Source of the DNA: Ruminococcus flavefaciens
GTDB lineage: Bacteria > Bacillota > Clostridia > Oscillospirales > Ruminococcaceae
Assembly (NCBI GenBank): GCA_002371825.1
Contig: DFHF01000059.1
Location: 1 to 35,449 of the forward strand
Direction: 5' to 3'
DNA length: 35,449 nt
The notes under the pieces were generated by a model, which was not told the DNA's origin, searched no databases, and saw nothing but the letters and a program-made list of their open reading frames with translations. The position numbers were made by a program, and so were the translations under genes. This document shows, piece by piece, positions 22,592 through 31,505 of the stretch. How positions within the stretch are numbered: position 1 is the stretch's first letter; the number at the start of each line of letters is the position of its first letter.

Positions 22592-25345
22592 ATGAGCAAT
22601 AAATTAAGGAGGCTTTCTGCCGCAGCAGCTGCACTCGCTATTGCTGCTTCTTCCGGCACAGGTCTCAGAACTAATTTCACCGCAGATGCCGCTTACGGTG
22701 TGGGTGGAAACGGCAAAGCCATTATGGAATATCTTGACCGTGGCATATATGCCGTAAAATCCGGAAACGGTATGTTCGTAAGCTGGCGCTGGAATGCCGA
22801 TGATTCCGATAATGCAGAATTCAGGCTCTATCGTGACAACAAGCTTATATATACAAGCAAGTCCGGAGACCCTACCAGCTTTCAGGATAACGGCGGAAGC
22901 ACCGCTTCAAAGTACCGTGTAGACTGCGTTGAGGGCGGCAAGGTCACCTCATCACAGAACTGCAAATTCACTTCCGGAAACAACTATTTCGATATCAAGC
23001 TGAACCGCCCGGGAAATCAGTACTCACCTAACGACTGCGTTGTAGGTGACGTTGACGGCGACGGACAGTATGAAATATTCCTCAAATGGGACCCTTCAAA
23101 CTCCAAGGACAACTCCCAGCAGGGCAAGACAGATGACGTTATCATCGACTGCTATACTCTGGAGGGCAAACAGCTCTGGAGGATCAATCTGGGCAAGAAT
23201 ATCAGAGCCGGTCAGCACTATACCCAGATGTGCGTTGCAGATTTCGACTGCGACGGAAAAGCTGAACTCATCACCAAAACTGCCGACGGCACTAAGGACG
23301 GCAAGGGAAAGGTCATCGGTGACGCAAGCAAGGATTACCGCAACGGAAACGGCTATATCCTCAGCGGTCCGGAGTATATGACACTCTTCGACGGACAGAC
23401 CGGTGCTGCCCTCGATACTATCGATTTTCCCGTCCCGAGAGGCAAGGTGAGCGACTGGGGAGATAACTACGGAAACCGTGTAGACCGTATGAACAGCGGT
23501 ATCGCTTATCTGGACGGGGTTCACCCCTCAGCTATCTACGGCAGAGGCTACTACACAAGACTTACCTGGTCTGCCGTTGATGTAAAAAACAAGAAGCTGG
23601 TCAAAAGATGGGTATATGACTCGACCTTCAATAAGGGCACAAAGGGCTGGGGCTGCGGCAACCATAATGTAATGGCGGCTGACTGCGACAACGACGGAAA
23701 ACAGGAGATCTTCACAGGTGCAAACTGTATCGACGACAACGGAAAGCTCCTCTGGTCATCAGGAGACCTCCACGGTGACGCTATGCACGTCGGAGACCTT
23801 ATCCCTGACCGTGAAGGCCTTGAAGTCTGGGAGTGCCATGAGGATAAGCCCTACGGCGAATCCTGCTATGATGCAAAGACCGGTCAGAAGATATTCCATA
23901 TCAATAATTCAAAGGATACCGGACGCTGCTGTGCAGATAACGTTTGGGTCGGAAACAAGGGCGCTGAATTCTGGGGCGCTGCTGACGGAAACGTTTATAA
24001 CTCTTCCGGTAAGAAGATAGGCGGCACACGTCCTGCTCAGAACTTCCTTATCTACTGGGACGGAGACCTTGAGCGTGAGATACTTGACGGAAACAAGATA
24101 TCAAAAATGACAGGTGCTGACAAGATAGACCGTATATTCACCGCAAACGGATGCGGCTCTAACAACGGCTCGAAATCTGTACCATGTATGACTGTTGACC
24201 TTTTCGGTGACTGGCGTGAGGAGCTTATCCTGAGAACTGATGACAATACAAAGCTCCGTGTATGGTGCACCACAAGCACTACAAAGGTGCGTCTGACTAC
24301 CCTTATGCACGATATGCAGTACCGTGCACAGAACTGCTGCCAGCAGTCTGCATATAATCAGCCGCCCCATGTGAGCTATTACCTCGGCAGCGATGCTCCT
24401 CTTCCTGCAAGACCTAAGGTGCTGCTGAACAATACTCCCAACAAGACAGACATCCCCGACGAGCCCATTGTGACCGAGCCGATCACAACACAGCCCATTG
24501 TGACTGAGCCTGTAGTCACTGAGCCAGTAGTACCGGCTGATCCCGCTTCAGAGATCAAGGACGGAGAGATATACACATTCCGCAGTGTTAACAGTGGGCT
24601 CTATCTCGACATAGAGGGCGGAAATGCCGCCAACAACTCTAATATCCAGCAGTCTTCCAACAGCGGAAAACAGAACCAGTTCAAGGCTGTATCCGCAGGA
24701 AACGGCTATTTCTACCTTGTTTCTCAGCTTGGCGACGGAAACAGCTACGCTCTGGATGTTCATGCAAAGAAAACCGAAGACGGTACTAATATCGAACTCT
24801 ATACCTTCAATAAGGGTGATAACCAGCAGTTCAGGATAACAAAGAACAATGACGGTTCATTCAATATCCTCACAAAGGTATCAGGAGACGCTTCCTGCAT
24901 CGAGATCGACGGATTCTCTAAGGAAGCTGGTGCTAACGTACAGGAGTGGACAGTAAACGGCGGTGCAAATCAGAAATTCTTCATTGAGAAGATAAATACG
25001 GCCTCCCCTGAGCCGGCAGCTACGACTACTGTAACCACCATGCCTATAACTCCATCTACCACCACAACTACTACCGCTCCTGTATCTCCCCCTGAAAAGA
25101 CTGTAACCCTCTGGGGAGACGCTAACTGCGACGGATATGTAAAGCTCAACGATGCTGTTCTTATCATGCAGGTCATCTCTAACCCTGATAAATATGATAT
25201 CAACGGCTCCGAGCCCACCCATATCACCGAGCAGGGCAAGCTCAATGCCGATGTCATAGGCGGCGGAAACGGTCTTACACCTCTGGACGCAAATACTATA
25301 CAAAGCTATTGCCTCAAGATCATTACTGATCTCCCGGTAAAGTGA
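22592..25345 (+). CDS. Secreted rhamnogalacturonan lyase (PL11) with CBM13 and dockerin
   Basis: This 917-aa protein has a signal peptide (1-33, ends TADA). The PL11 beta-propeller (about 34-615) carries calcium-rich Asp loops (VVGDVDGDGQYEIFLKWDPS, VADFDCDGKAELITKTADG, AADCDNDGKQEIF) and ends in VSYYLGSDAPLPARP, typical of YesW/YesX-type enzymes that cleave the rhamnogalacturonan I backbone. A TEP-repeat linker (about 620-650) leads to a ricin-type CBM13 (about 653-800) with QxF/QxW-like elements (KQNQFKAV, DNQQFRI, ANQKFFI). A Thr-rich linker precedes a C-terminal dockerin (about 838-917) with loops GDANCDGYVKLNDAVLIMQ and LNADVIGGGNGLTPLDANT. GGGGGT precedes the ATG. The enzyme is expected to be displayed on a cohesin scaffold for pectin breakdown. 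Confidence 0.93.
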   Translation: MSNKLRRLSAAAAALAIAASSGTGLRTNFTADAAYGVGGNGKAIMEYLDRGIYAVKSGNGMFVSWRWNADDSDNAEFRLYRDNKLIYTSKSGDPTSFQDNGGSTASKYRVDCVEGGKVTSSQNCKFTSGNNYFDIKLNRPGNQYSPNDCVVGDVDGDGQYEIFLKWDPSNSKDNSQQGKTDDVIIDCYTLEGKQLWRINLGKNIRAGQHYTQMCVADFDCDGKAELITKTADGTKDGKGKVIGDASKDYRNGNGYILSGPEYMTLFDGQTGAALDTIDFPVPRGKVSDWGDNYGNRVDRMNSGIAYLDGVHPSAIYGRGYYTRLTWSAVDVKNKKLVKRWVYDSTFNKGTKGWGCGNHNVMAADCDNDGKQEIFTGANCIDDNGKLLWSSGDLHGDAMHVGDLIPDREGLEVWECHEDKPYGESCYDAKTGQKIFHINNSKDTGRCCADNVWVGNKGAEFWGAADGNVYNSSGKKIGGTRPAQNFLIYWDGDLEREILDGNKISKMTGADKIDRIFTANGCGSNNGSKSVPCMTVDLFGDWREELILRTDDNTKLRVWCTTSTTKVRLTTLMHDMQYRAQNCCQQSAYNQPPHVSYYLGSDAPLPARPKVLLNNTPNKTDIPDEPIVTEPITTQPIVTEPVVTEPVVPADPASEIKDGEIYTFRSVNSGLYLDIEGGNAANNSNIQQSSNSGKQNQFKAVSAGNGYFYLVSQLGDGNSYALDVHAKKTEDGTNIELYTFNKGDNQQFRITKNNDGSFNILTKVSGDASCIEIDGFSKEAGANVQEWTVNGGANQKFFIEKINTASPEPAATTTVTTMPITPSTTTTTTAPVSPPEKTVTLWGDANCDGYVKLNDAVLIMQVISNPDKYDINGSEPTHITEQGKLNADVIGGGNGLTPLDANTIQSYCLKIITDLPVK

Positions 25346-25376
25346 TATTCTCATTTTCCCTCTATATGTATTAATG

Positions 25377-25412
25377 AAAAAAACATCTCCGCACATTTGC
25401 AGAGATGTTTTT
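25377..25412 (+). terminator. Terminator after the PL11 gene
   Basis: AAAAACATCTC and GAGATGTTTTT form a perfect stem with an A/T-rich base. It can act on both strands and separates PL11 from the convergent anti-sigma gene. Confidence 0.88.
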
Positions 25413-25466
25413 CCATTGCAGCAGACAGTCATCATCTGTCCGCTGTACAGTTTTTTTCATATAATA

Positions 25467-26834
25467 TTAATCGGTCAGGAAATGAGCCATGCCATCATCA
25501 TCAGGGATCTCATGTTCGATGATCCCGGCCGTTGGCTGCTCATCATAAAACGGAAGAGTCTCAGCAGAATAGCCCTCCGGCTTCACAAAGATCACTTTAT
25601 CTACAGGCACATCTGTCTCCAGCTCTGTAAAATACAGATGATCGGCTGTTTTGCCGGCGCTGTATTCAGTATAGTCAAGCACTATTCCTATGTTTATATC
25701 CACGATCATGGTGAATTCATTTCCGGTGCTGAGATTGCCGGATATCTCTGCCGCAGTCCGTCCGAGGTACTCTGTCATACCATTGACCTGCCACTTGTCG
25801 AAATCGGCAAGATTTGATATTACCAGTGGTTGAGCACATAAATTCCCACCTGCGTATCCGCCGTCGTTAAACATTCCGGTCACTGACAGGCCGAAATCCG
25901 GCGGATCTATATCAATGTGGCGGTAATTATCTTCAGTATAGCTGAAAGTATCCTGTGATGAGCAATATGAAGTGCTGTAGGTCTTGCTTTCCGGATTTGT
26001 ATGATAGACCTTATTGTCATAGATATACTCCTCAAAGACCTTTCCTGTATTTTCATTCAATATACTTGCAAAGCTTTCATGAGCATTCAGGTCGACCCGG
26101 AAGCTTGCCTCTATGGAATAGGTCTGGTCTGTAGTATTCTCCTCACGGAAAGTGCCCTTTGCCGTATCAAAGTATAAAAAGCTGTTCATTGCTATATGAT
26201 ACAGATAGCTTTTTGCTTCAAGGGAGTTTATATCATAGCCCTCCTTTGAAAAGAGCCCGGAATAATAATCAGTATCAACTCCATATCTGTCAGGCCAGGA
26301 CATCTGTGTGCTGTGCTCAAACACAAGCTCCTGAGCCTCCTCCAGAGTACTCCTGTGAAGAGACGGTTCATGGAGCTGGAGCGGCATATAACCGGGTGAA
26401 GGTCCTTCATCCGTCAGCACTGACTCTGTGAAAATCTCAACAAGACTTTCAGTTTCTGTAACTTCCTCTGATTCTGATGATGGTTCCGCTGCTGTGGATA
26501 TTTCTGTTGTTTCAGAAACACTTTCCGCCGTCTCATGACGGCTGCCTTTATTCTTCAGCAAATATGCTCCCCCTGAGCCGACTCCGACTATCAGGAGCAG
26601 TGCAGAGGCAAAGGCAAGAGCCTTATGCCATACAGGTCTGCGGTATTGCTCAACACCTGACACGTCAGCCTCATTGCTGTGAATATCACTTTTATCCCTG
26701 AAAATCTTTTCGCTCCTGTCATACAGACGCTTCATGTCATCTTTGGCAACAGTCTCATAGCTTCCGGCTATCCTTCTGACTGTTTCATCATCTGCATTTT
26801 CCAATGCTTTCAGGTCAAGATCATTTTCTTTCAT
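25467..26834 (-). CDS. Membrane anti-sigma-like protein with LolA/RseB-like outer domain (module C)
   Basis: This 455-aa protein starts 12 nt after its sigma gene. Cytoplasmic residues 1-69 contain SEKIFRDKSD (41-50) and a juxtamembrane VSGVEQYRRPVW (58-69), as in modules A and B. A membrane helix lies at about 71-93. An acidic Ser/Glu/Thr linker follows, then a large outer domain (about 140-455). Its latter half (FTMIVDINIGIVLDYTEYS, LYFTELETDVPVDKVIFVKP) resembles the repeated beta strands and closing motif of LolA/RseB-type domains, which bind lipid-like or lipoprotein signals. RseB modulates sigma-E release in proteobacteria, so such a fused sensor would make sense. The domain call is by eye and moderate. 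Confidence 0.68.
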   Translation of the reverse strand: MKENDLDLKALENADDETVRRIAGSYETVAKDDMKRLYDRSEKIFRDKSDIHSNEADVSGVEQYRRPVWHKALAFASALLLIVGVGSGGAYLLKNKGSRHETAESVSETTEISTAAEPSSESEEVTETESLVEIFTESVLTDEGPSPGYMPLQLHEPSLHRSTLEEAQELVFEHSTQMSWPDRYGVDTDYYSGLFSKEGYDINSLEAKSYLYHIAMNSFLYFDTAKGTFREENTTDQTYSIEASFRVDLNAHESFASILNENTGKVFEEYIYDNKVYHTNPESKTYSTSYCSSQDTFSYTEDNYRHIDIDPPDFGLSVTGMFNDGGYAGGNLCAQPLVISNLADFDKWQVNGMTEYLGRTAAEISGNLSTGNEFTMIVDINIGIVLDYTEYSAGKTADHLYFTELETDVPVDKVIFVKPEGYSAETLPFYDEQPTAGIIEHEIPDDDGMAHFLTD

Positions 26835-26846
26835 AATCAGCCCTCC

Positions 26847-27410
26847 TCATAATGAGATGCCTGCTCTTTCAAGCATCTCCTTCAGCTTTTTTACTGCACG
26901 GCCGCTGCGTACTCTTATATTCTCCGGAGTAAGCCTCACCATTTCCGCTATCTCCTTTGCACTTCGCCCGTAGTAATATTTCTGGAATATTATAGTAGAA
27001 TCCGGTTCACCCAGTTCAGCTATCTTATCGAGAATTATCCTGCGGCACTCTTTTTTCTCCGCTTCGGCTTCGATATCATCTCCGGAGCTTATCTGCTCAC
27101 AGGCTTCATCATCTATGGGGACGATATCGCTCCTGACCGAGCATCTCTTATAGAGCTCCGCAGCCTTTCGCCTTGCGATAGTCCCGATAAAGCCTGAGAC
27201 ATCTCCATTCAATTCTTTTTCAGTATCATAGTATATATATACATCTGCAAAAACATCGCATACACATTCCTCTATATCCTCACGGCTGGCACAGCTTCTG
27301 AGCCTGTTGAACACTATGGCATATACATAGCCGCAGTAATTCTCAAACAGCTCCCTGTGTGCCTGACCTTCGGACAGCGATATCTTGCTCCTGTACTCTT
27401 CATGGGTCAT
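26847..27410 (-). CDS. ECF-like RNA polymerase sigma factor (module C)
   Basis: This 187-aa paralogue of modules A and B starts at an ATG with AAGGCGG upstream. Region 2 reads LFENYCGYVYAIVFNRLR, EDIEECVCDVFADVYIYY and FIGTIARRKAAELY. Region 4 reads LGEPDSTIIFQKYYYGRS, EIAEMVRLTPENIRVRSG and RAVKKLKEML. There is no separate sensory domain. Its anti-sigma partner starts 12 nt after the stop. This pair lies convergent to the PL11 enzyme gene and divergent from the glycerol-1-phosphate dehydrogenase-like gene. Confidence 0.88.
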   Translation of the reverse strand: MTHEEYRSKISLSEGQAHRELFENYCGYVYAIVFNRLRSCASREDIEECVCDVFADVYIYYDTEKELNGDVSGFIGTIARRKAAELYKRCSVRSDIVPIDDEACEQISSGDDIEAEAEKKECRRIILDKIAELGEPDSTIIFQKYYYGRSAKEIAEMVRLTPENIRVRSGRAVKKLKEMLERAGISL

Positions 27411-27463
27411 TTGTTCACCGCCTTAAAGTCTGATAAATGCATTTTCCGGCTTTCACTATATCT

Positions 27464-27492
27464 ATTGTAGCATTTATTGAGAAACATAACAA
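27464..27492 (-). promoter_or_regulatory. Sigma-A promoter of module C
   Basis: On the minus strand, TTGTTA (27492-27487) and TACAAT (27469-27464) are 17 bp apart, with an extended TGC before the -10. Confidence 0.65.
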
Positions 27493-27549
27493 CCGGAATA
27501 ATATATTTATTTTTTAACATGATGATATTCTGTCTACTTTGCCTCAGCA

Positions 27550-27578
27550 TTGACACTTTTCCTTTTGTATGATAAAAT
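27550..27578 (+). promoter_or_regulatory. Sigma-A promoter of the G1PDH-like/HAD operon
   Basis: TTGACA (27550-27555) and TAAAAT (27573-27578) are separated by 17 bp. The transcript would have a leader of about 105 nt before the start at 27691. Confidence 0.75.
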
Positions 27579-27690
27579 GTTATTGCAAATATCGATGGGA
27601 CAATCAGATACAGCTGTCACATCAATAATATCAAGCTCCGCCGGCTGTATCATCAAGGATAAGGGCGGAGTATCTGAACGGGGTGATATT

Positions 27691-28755
27691 ATGAATCAGC
27701 ATACAAGATTCAATCTTCCTATATGCCTCGCTGTAGAGGAGGATGCCTTTTTCCACTCTGATGAGATCATCAAACGGTATATCCCTGATATCATCGGTCA
27801 GAAGGCTGTCATAGTCTCTGAGGAATTCCTCATAGGCATATATAAGGAGAAGATAAACGATATAAGCAGCGATTTCGGCGGTGCAGAAATAATCGCCATG
27901 AAAAATGCCAGCTTTGATGAAGCTGTGGCTATTGCAAAAAAGGTCTGTATCGAGGATATAAAAGTAATTATCGGGATAGGCGGCGGAAGAGTTCTCGATA
28001 CCGCAAAGTATGCCGCACATATCAGCAAGGCGGTATATATATGTATGCCTACCTCACTGAGCAATGATTCTCTCGCCTCGCCTTTCTCAGTCCTTGAGAC
28101 CAGCGGCAAGACCAGAAAGACTATCTCCTGCAAGATACCTACTGCTATAATAGTCGATACCAATATGATAATCAATGCCCCTGAGGGACAGACTCTCTCA
28201 GGTATAGGAGATACTATCGCAAAGCACACTGCCCTCTTCGACTGGAAGCTCTCAGCCGCAAGGTCATCAGAGAGGATAGACGACTTCGCCTATGCCCTCA
28301 GCAGGATGAGCTATGATTCGGTCTATCACTGCGATGAGAAAAATATGAAGAGCCGTGTGTTCATAAGGATACTGTCAAGAGCTCTTGTTATGGGCGGTCT
28401 GGCTATGGAGATAGCCGGCTCTTCAAGACCATGCAGCGGCAGTGAGCATCTTTTTGCCCATGCCATTGAGGAGTTCTATACAGATATAAAAATATCCCAC
28501 GGTATCGCTGTTGCACTTGGCAGCATACCCGCCTGCATATTCCAGGGACAGGATCCGGCCGGCCTGATTAATTTCTTCAATACCCACGGGCTGGATATTT
28601 CTCCGGTATCCTACGGGATAACAAAGGATATGTTCGCTGATATCTGGGATAAGGCCAGAACAGTCCGTCCGGGCAGGATAACTATCCTCGATGATACTGC
28701 TGCCGACAGGACAATGCTTGATGAGATCTACGACAGGATGGTGGAGAAAAAATGA
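27691..28755 (+). CDS. Glycerol-1-phosphate dehydrogenase-like protein (AraM/EgsA type, Fe-ADH superfamily)
   Basis: This 354-aa protein starts at the ATG 27691 (MNQHTRFNLP) with GGGGTG upstream; the open frame before it has no ribosome site. NAD-binding GIGGGRVLDTAKYAAH is followed by PTSLSNDSLASPFSVLE and SGIGDTIAKHTALFDWKLS. Metal-ligand candidates are the Asp in GIGDTIAK, the His in SEHLFAHAIE and the His in ISHGIAVALG. This is the layout of sn-glycerol-1-phosphate dehydrogenases, which reduce dihydroxyacetone phosphate to the enantiomer used in archaeal lipids and, in Bacillus, for heptaprenylglyceryl phosphate. Substrates vary in this superfamily, so the exact reaction is uncertain. Its stop codon overlaps the start of the HAD gene (ATGA). 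Confidence 0.8.
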   Translation: MNQHTRFNLPICLAVEEDAFFHSDEIIKRYIPDIIGQKAVIVSEEFLIGIYKEKINDISSDFGGAEIIAMKNASFDEAVAIAKKVCIEDIKVIIGIGGGRVLDTAKYAAHISKAVYICMPTSLSNDSLASPFSVLETSGKTRKTISCKIPTAIIVDTNMIINAPEGQTLSGIGDTIAKHTALFDWKLSAARSSERIDDFAYALSRMSYDSVYHCDEKNMKSRVFIRILSRALVMGGLAMEIAGSSRPCSGSEHLFAHAIEEFYTDIKISHGIAVALGSIPACIFQGQDPAGLINFFNTHGLDISPVSYGITKDMFADIWDKARTVRPGRITILDDTAADRTMLDEIYDRMVEKK

Positions 28756-29381
28756 AAGATGGTCTGATATTCGATATGGACGGCACTCTCTGGGATTCCT
28801 CTGAGAACGTTGCACTGTCCTGGACAGAAAAGATCCGTGAACTGGGATATGACCTCCCGGATATTACACAGAAGGACATAATGGGCGTAATGGGGCTGAC
28901 TATGGACAGGATAGCGGATATCCTCTTCGGCAGCCTGCCGAAAAAAGAGAGAATGGAGCTTCTGGATAAATGCTGCGATCACGAAAATGATTTCCTCCGC
29001 AGCCACGGCGGTATTCTCTATCCGGAGCTTGAAAATACCCTTATCCGCCTTAAGGAAAAGTATGACCTGTTTATAGTAAGCAACTGCCAGAGCGGCTATA
29101 TCGAGGCTTTTCTCAGCTTCTACGGCTTTGAAAAATACTTCAGTGATATAGAGTGCTACGGCAATAACCTGAAGGAAAAGGGCGATAATATCGCTTTGGT
29201 AGTGGAGAGGAACAAGCTGAAAAAAGCCTGGTATATCGGTGATATCCAGGGCGACTATGACTCAGCTTCAAAAGCCGGAACAGGCTTCATCCATGCCGCC
29301 TACGGCTTCGGAAAGATCAAACAGAAAGTCCCTGAGCTGAGACAGTTCAGCGACCTGCCGGAGCTTCTTGAAACACTCTGA
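28752..29381 (+). CDS. HAD-superfamily phosphatase (subfamily IA)
   Basis: This 209-aa hydrolase has motif I FDMDGTLWDS (nucleophile Asp8, acid Asp10), a helical cap (about 15-90), motif II IVSNCQSGY, a motif III lysine (LKEKGDN) and motif IV WYIGDIQGDYDSA. It resembles phosphoglycolate-phosphatase-like and beta-phosphoglucomutase-like members. It overlaps the preceding dehydrogenase gene by 4 nt (ATGA), so the two are made together. The pair may form and dephosphorylate one metabolite, for example glycerol-1-phosphate to glycerol, or process a related phosphosugar. This is an inference from context only. Confidence 0.88.
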   Translation: MKDGLIFDMDGTLWDSSENVALSWTEKIRELGYDLPDITQKDIMGVMGLTMDRIADILFGSLPKKERMELLDKCCDHENDFLRSHGGILYPELENTLIRLKEKYDLFIVSNCQSGYIEAFLSFYGFEKYFSDIECYGNNLKEKGDNIALVVERNKLKKAWYIGDIQGDYDSASKAGTGFIHAAYGFGKIKQKVPELRQFSDLPELLETL

Positions 29382-29404
29382 TAATATTGCTTATCCCATG
29401 CAAA

Positions 29405-29438
29405 GAGCGCTCTGAAACGATCAGGGCGCTCATTTTAT
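29405..29438 (+). terminator. Terminator after the HAD gene
   Basis: GAGCGCTCTGA and TCAGGGCGCTC form a stem followed by ATTTTATT. It separates the operon from the convergent kinase gene. Confidence 0.8.
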
Positions 29439-29473
29439 TATGAACGCCCTGTAATTATATTATCTGTAGTTTT

Positions 29474-30775
29474 TCAGACGCAGACAGCAGTAAGTGCGTC
29501 CGGGATGAGGACCTCGGTGGTAACTGTTCCGTCTTCAAATGAAAGCGAGAACTCTCCGTTCAGATTGTGAACGCAGTCCTGAACATTTCTTATTCCATAG
29601 CCGTGTCCTTCTTCTGCCTTTCCTGAGATGAACCTGTCACCTTCGGTTACCGGCGCAGCATCAGAGGAATTGCTGACTATTATCAGCAGATTCGTATTGT
29701 ATGCCTTTACTACTGCCTCCACAGTCCGCTCAGCAGTTGCAGAGGCTGCCTCATAGGCATTTTTAAGTATATTTGAAAAAACTGTACATATCTCAAATGA
29801 GGAGAGCTTCATCTCGTCCGGGATATGTCCCTTCCATGAGAAGCTGATATCCGGATATTTTGACGAAAGGTCACTGATAATAGCACTTACAAGGTCATTG
29901 CCTGTATCGATACTTTTTTTCAGGTCCTTTATCCTGTCAGTGAGGTCTGACAGATAGGAGCGTCCCTCCTCGGTCTTTCCCTCGTCAAAAAGAGCACTCA
30001 TGCAGTAGAGATGGCTCTTCATATCGTGTCGGAATGCCTTTGTCTCCTCTTCCTTTTTAAGGAGCATCAGGTAGTATTCCTCAAGTATCTCCGTCATTCT
30101 GACGGCAGCGGAATTCTCCCTTTTAAGTATGTCATTCTGGGATTTATTGGATATGAGCAGCACGATTATCGCTATAAATATGAGACTGCACATTCCCAGC
30201 GCAACAGCAAGCAGCTTACGGTGTGAAACGCTTGTATCTGAAAATGCAAAGAGCTGTATTGATGTAAGATAGAATACTATTGCTGCTCCGCCAAGAGCGA
30301 ACATTATGGTATAGCTCTTTGAAAAGCGATAGGTAATATTCTTTCGTCTGCGGTACTTTATAAGCATGAACAAGGCGACCAGAACAAGAGTCGGCATATT
30401 CAGCAGCTGATATATCAGTGTACCGCTTTTGATATTAGCGGTCTCCAGTCCGAATGAATACATGATGAATCCGTTGATTATCATGTCAAGTATACATATG
30501 TATATATAGATAACGAAGATATAGACTATATTCTGTTTCTTCTTCAGGATAAACAATGCCGATAGCATTATTATCACTGTCATTGAGAGGGTCCTGGTCC
30601 TCACAGGCAGCAGACCCAGAGCGGAAGCAATACTGAAAAACAGTGTCGACAGAGCCGTCGTCCAGATCATTCTCTTTTTTGATACATAGGATATGCCGAA
30701 GAAAATAAATGCTGCCGGCATCAGCTTCATATACTCCGTAAGATACGCGAGCACTTCAAATAAAAATACCTTCAT
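29474..30775 (-). CDS. AgrC-like sensor histidine kinase
   Basis: This 433-aa protein has six or so N-terminal membrane helices (about 5-205) as in AgrC-type, peptide-sensing kinases. A dimerisation region carries the phospho-accepting His250 in FRHDMKSHL. A GHKL ATPase domain follows with an N-box NILKNAYEA (335-343) and G-box EEGHGYGIRNV (388-397). Peptide-sensing kinases of this class pair with LytTR regulators. The response regulator gene lies 9 nt upstream and the two form one operon. No agrB or agrD is seen nearby; short peptide ORFs lie just beyond the regulator instead. Confidence 0.88.
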   Translation of the reverse strand: MKVFLFEVLAYLTEYMKLMPAAFIFFGISYVSKKRMIWTTALSTLFFSIASALGLLPVRTRTLSMTVIIMLSALFILKKKQNIVYIFVIYIYICILDMIINGFIMYSFGLETANIKSGTLIYQLLNMPTLVLVALFMLIKYRRRKNITYRFSKSYTIMFALGGAAIVFYLTSIQLFAFSDTSVSHRKLLAVALGMCSLIFIAIIVLLISNKSQNDILKRENSAAVRMTEILEEYYLMLLKKEEETKAFRHDMKSHLYCMSALFDEGKTEEGRSYLSDLTDRIKDLKKSIDTGNDLVSAIISDLSSKYPDISFSWKGHIPDEMKLSSFEICTVFSNILKNAYEAASATAERTVEAVVKAYNTNLLIIVSNSSDAAPVTEGDRFISGKAEEGHGYGIRNVQDCVHNLNGEFSLSFEDGTVTTEVLIPDALTAVCV

Positions 30776-30784
30776 ACCGCCGCC

Positions 30785-31489
30785 TCACACATACTTCGCA
30801 TTGCTGCGGATGAATTCAAAATAGCTTGTTTTGAGCTGACTGTACTTACGTCTTGAAACAGGTATCTCATCCTTGACAAAGTCCATAGAGACACTGCTCT
30901 TATTCAGCGCACGGATATGTCTGAAGGCCACAGCATAGGACTTATGCACCTGTATGAAGCCGCTGCTTTCAAGTTCAGCAAGGAGGTGCTTCAGCTGTGC
31001 CTGTGCACAGATAACATCCTCTTTTGTATATATATAAGTACCGTCTCCGAAGGCCTCAAGGCTGATTATATCCTCACAATTCAATGTGACGACCTCTCCC
31101 CCGCTCTTTACGACTATCTTTTTATCCTGCATCAGCTCTGCACAGGTCTCCATAACAGCTTCTTCAAGCATTTTTCTGTCAACAGGCTTTTCAAGAAATC
31201 TGAATGCCCTTACCCTGAAAGCTGCCTGCATGAACTCTGTATGGCTGGTAAGGAAGACTATATTGCTTTTACAGCCCTTCTTTCTGAGCTGCTCAGCGGT
31301 CTCCATTCCGTTTATGCCGTCCATTTCAATATCCAGGAAGATAAGATCGTATTCTTCGTCCGACATTACAAGCTCGCTGCCGGATGAATATTCTTTTGCT
31401 TTAAATACTATGTCTAATGTTTCAAGAGCATTTATCAGAGCTGATCTGACAACTGCTTCATCATCACAAACTGCAATTTTTAACTCCAT
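30785..31489 (-). CDS. LytTR-family response regulator (AgrA-like)
   Basis: This 234-aa protein starts at the ATG 31489, which has a full AAAGGAGGTGATC ribosome site; the open frame extends 15 codons further but without such a site. The receiver domain (1-120) has Asp9, Asp10, phospho-acceptor Asp53 in FLDIEMDG, Thr81 and Lys101 in LEKP. The C-terminal LytTR DNA-binding domain (about 135-233) includes GDGTYIYTKEDVI, FIQVHKSYAVAFRHIRALNKSSV and EIPVSRRKYSQLK. LytTR proteins bind pairs of roughly 9-bp direct repeats spaced 21 bp apart, and exactly such pairs lie upstream in the gene-free region. It is first in an operon with the kinase. Confidence 0.92.
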   Translation of the reverse strand: MELKIAVCDDEAVVRSALINALETLDIVFKAKEYSSGSELVMSDEEYDLIFLDIEMDGINGMETAEQLRKKGCKSNIVFLTSHTEFMQAAFRVRAFRFLEKPVDRKMLEEAVMETCAELMQDKKIVVKSGGEVVTLNCEDIISLEAFGDGTYIYTKEDVICAQAQLKHLLAELESSGFIQVHKSYAVAFRHIRALNKSSVSMDFVKDEIPVSRRKYSQLKTSYFEFIRSNAKYV

Positions 31490-31505
31490 TTCGATCACCT
31501 CCTTT

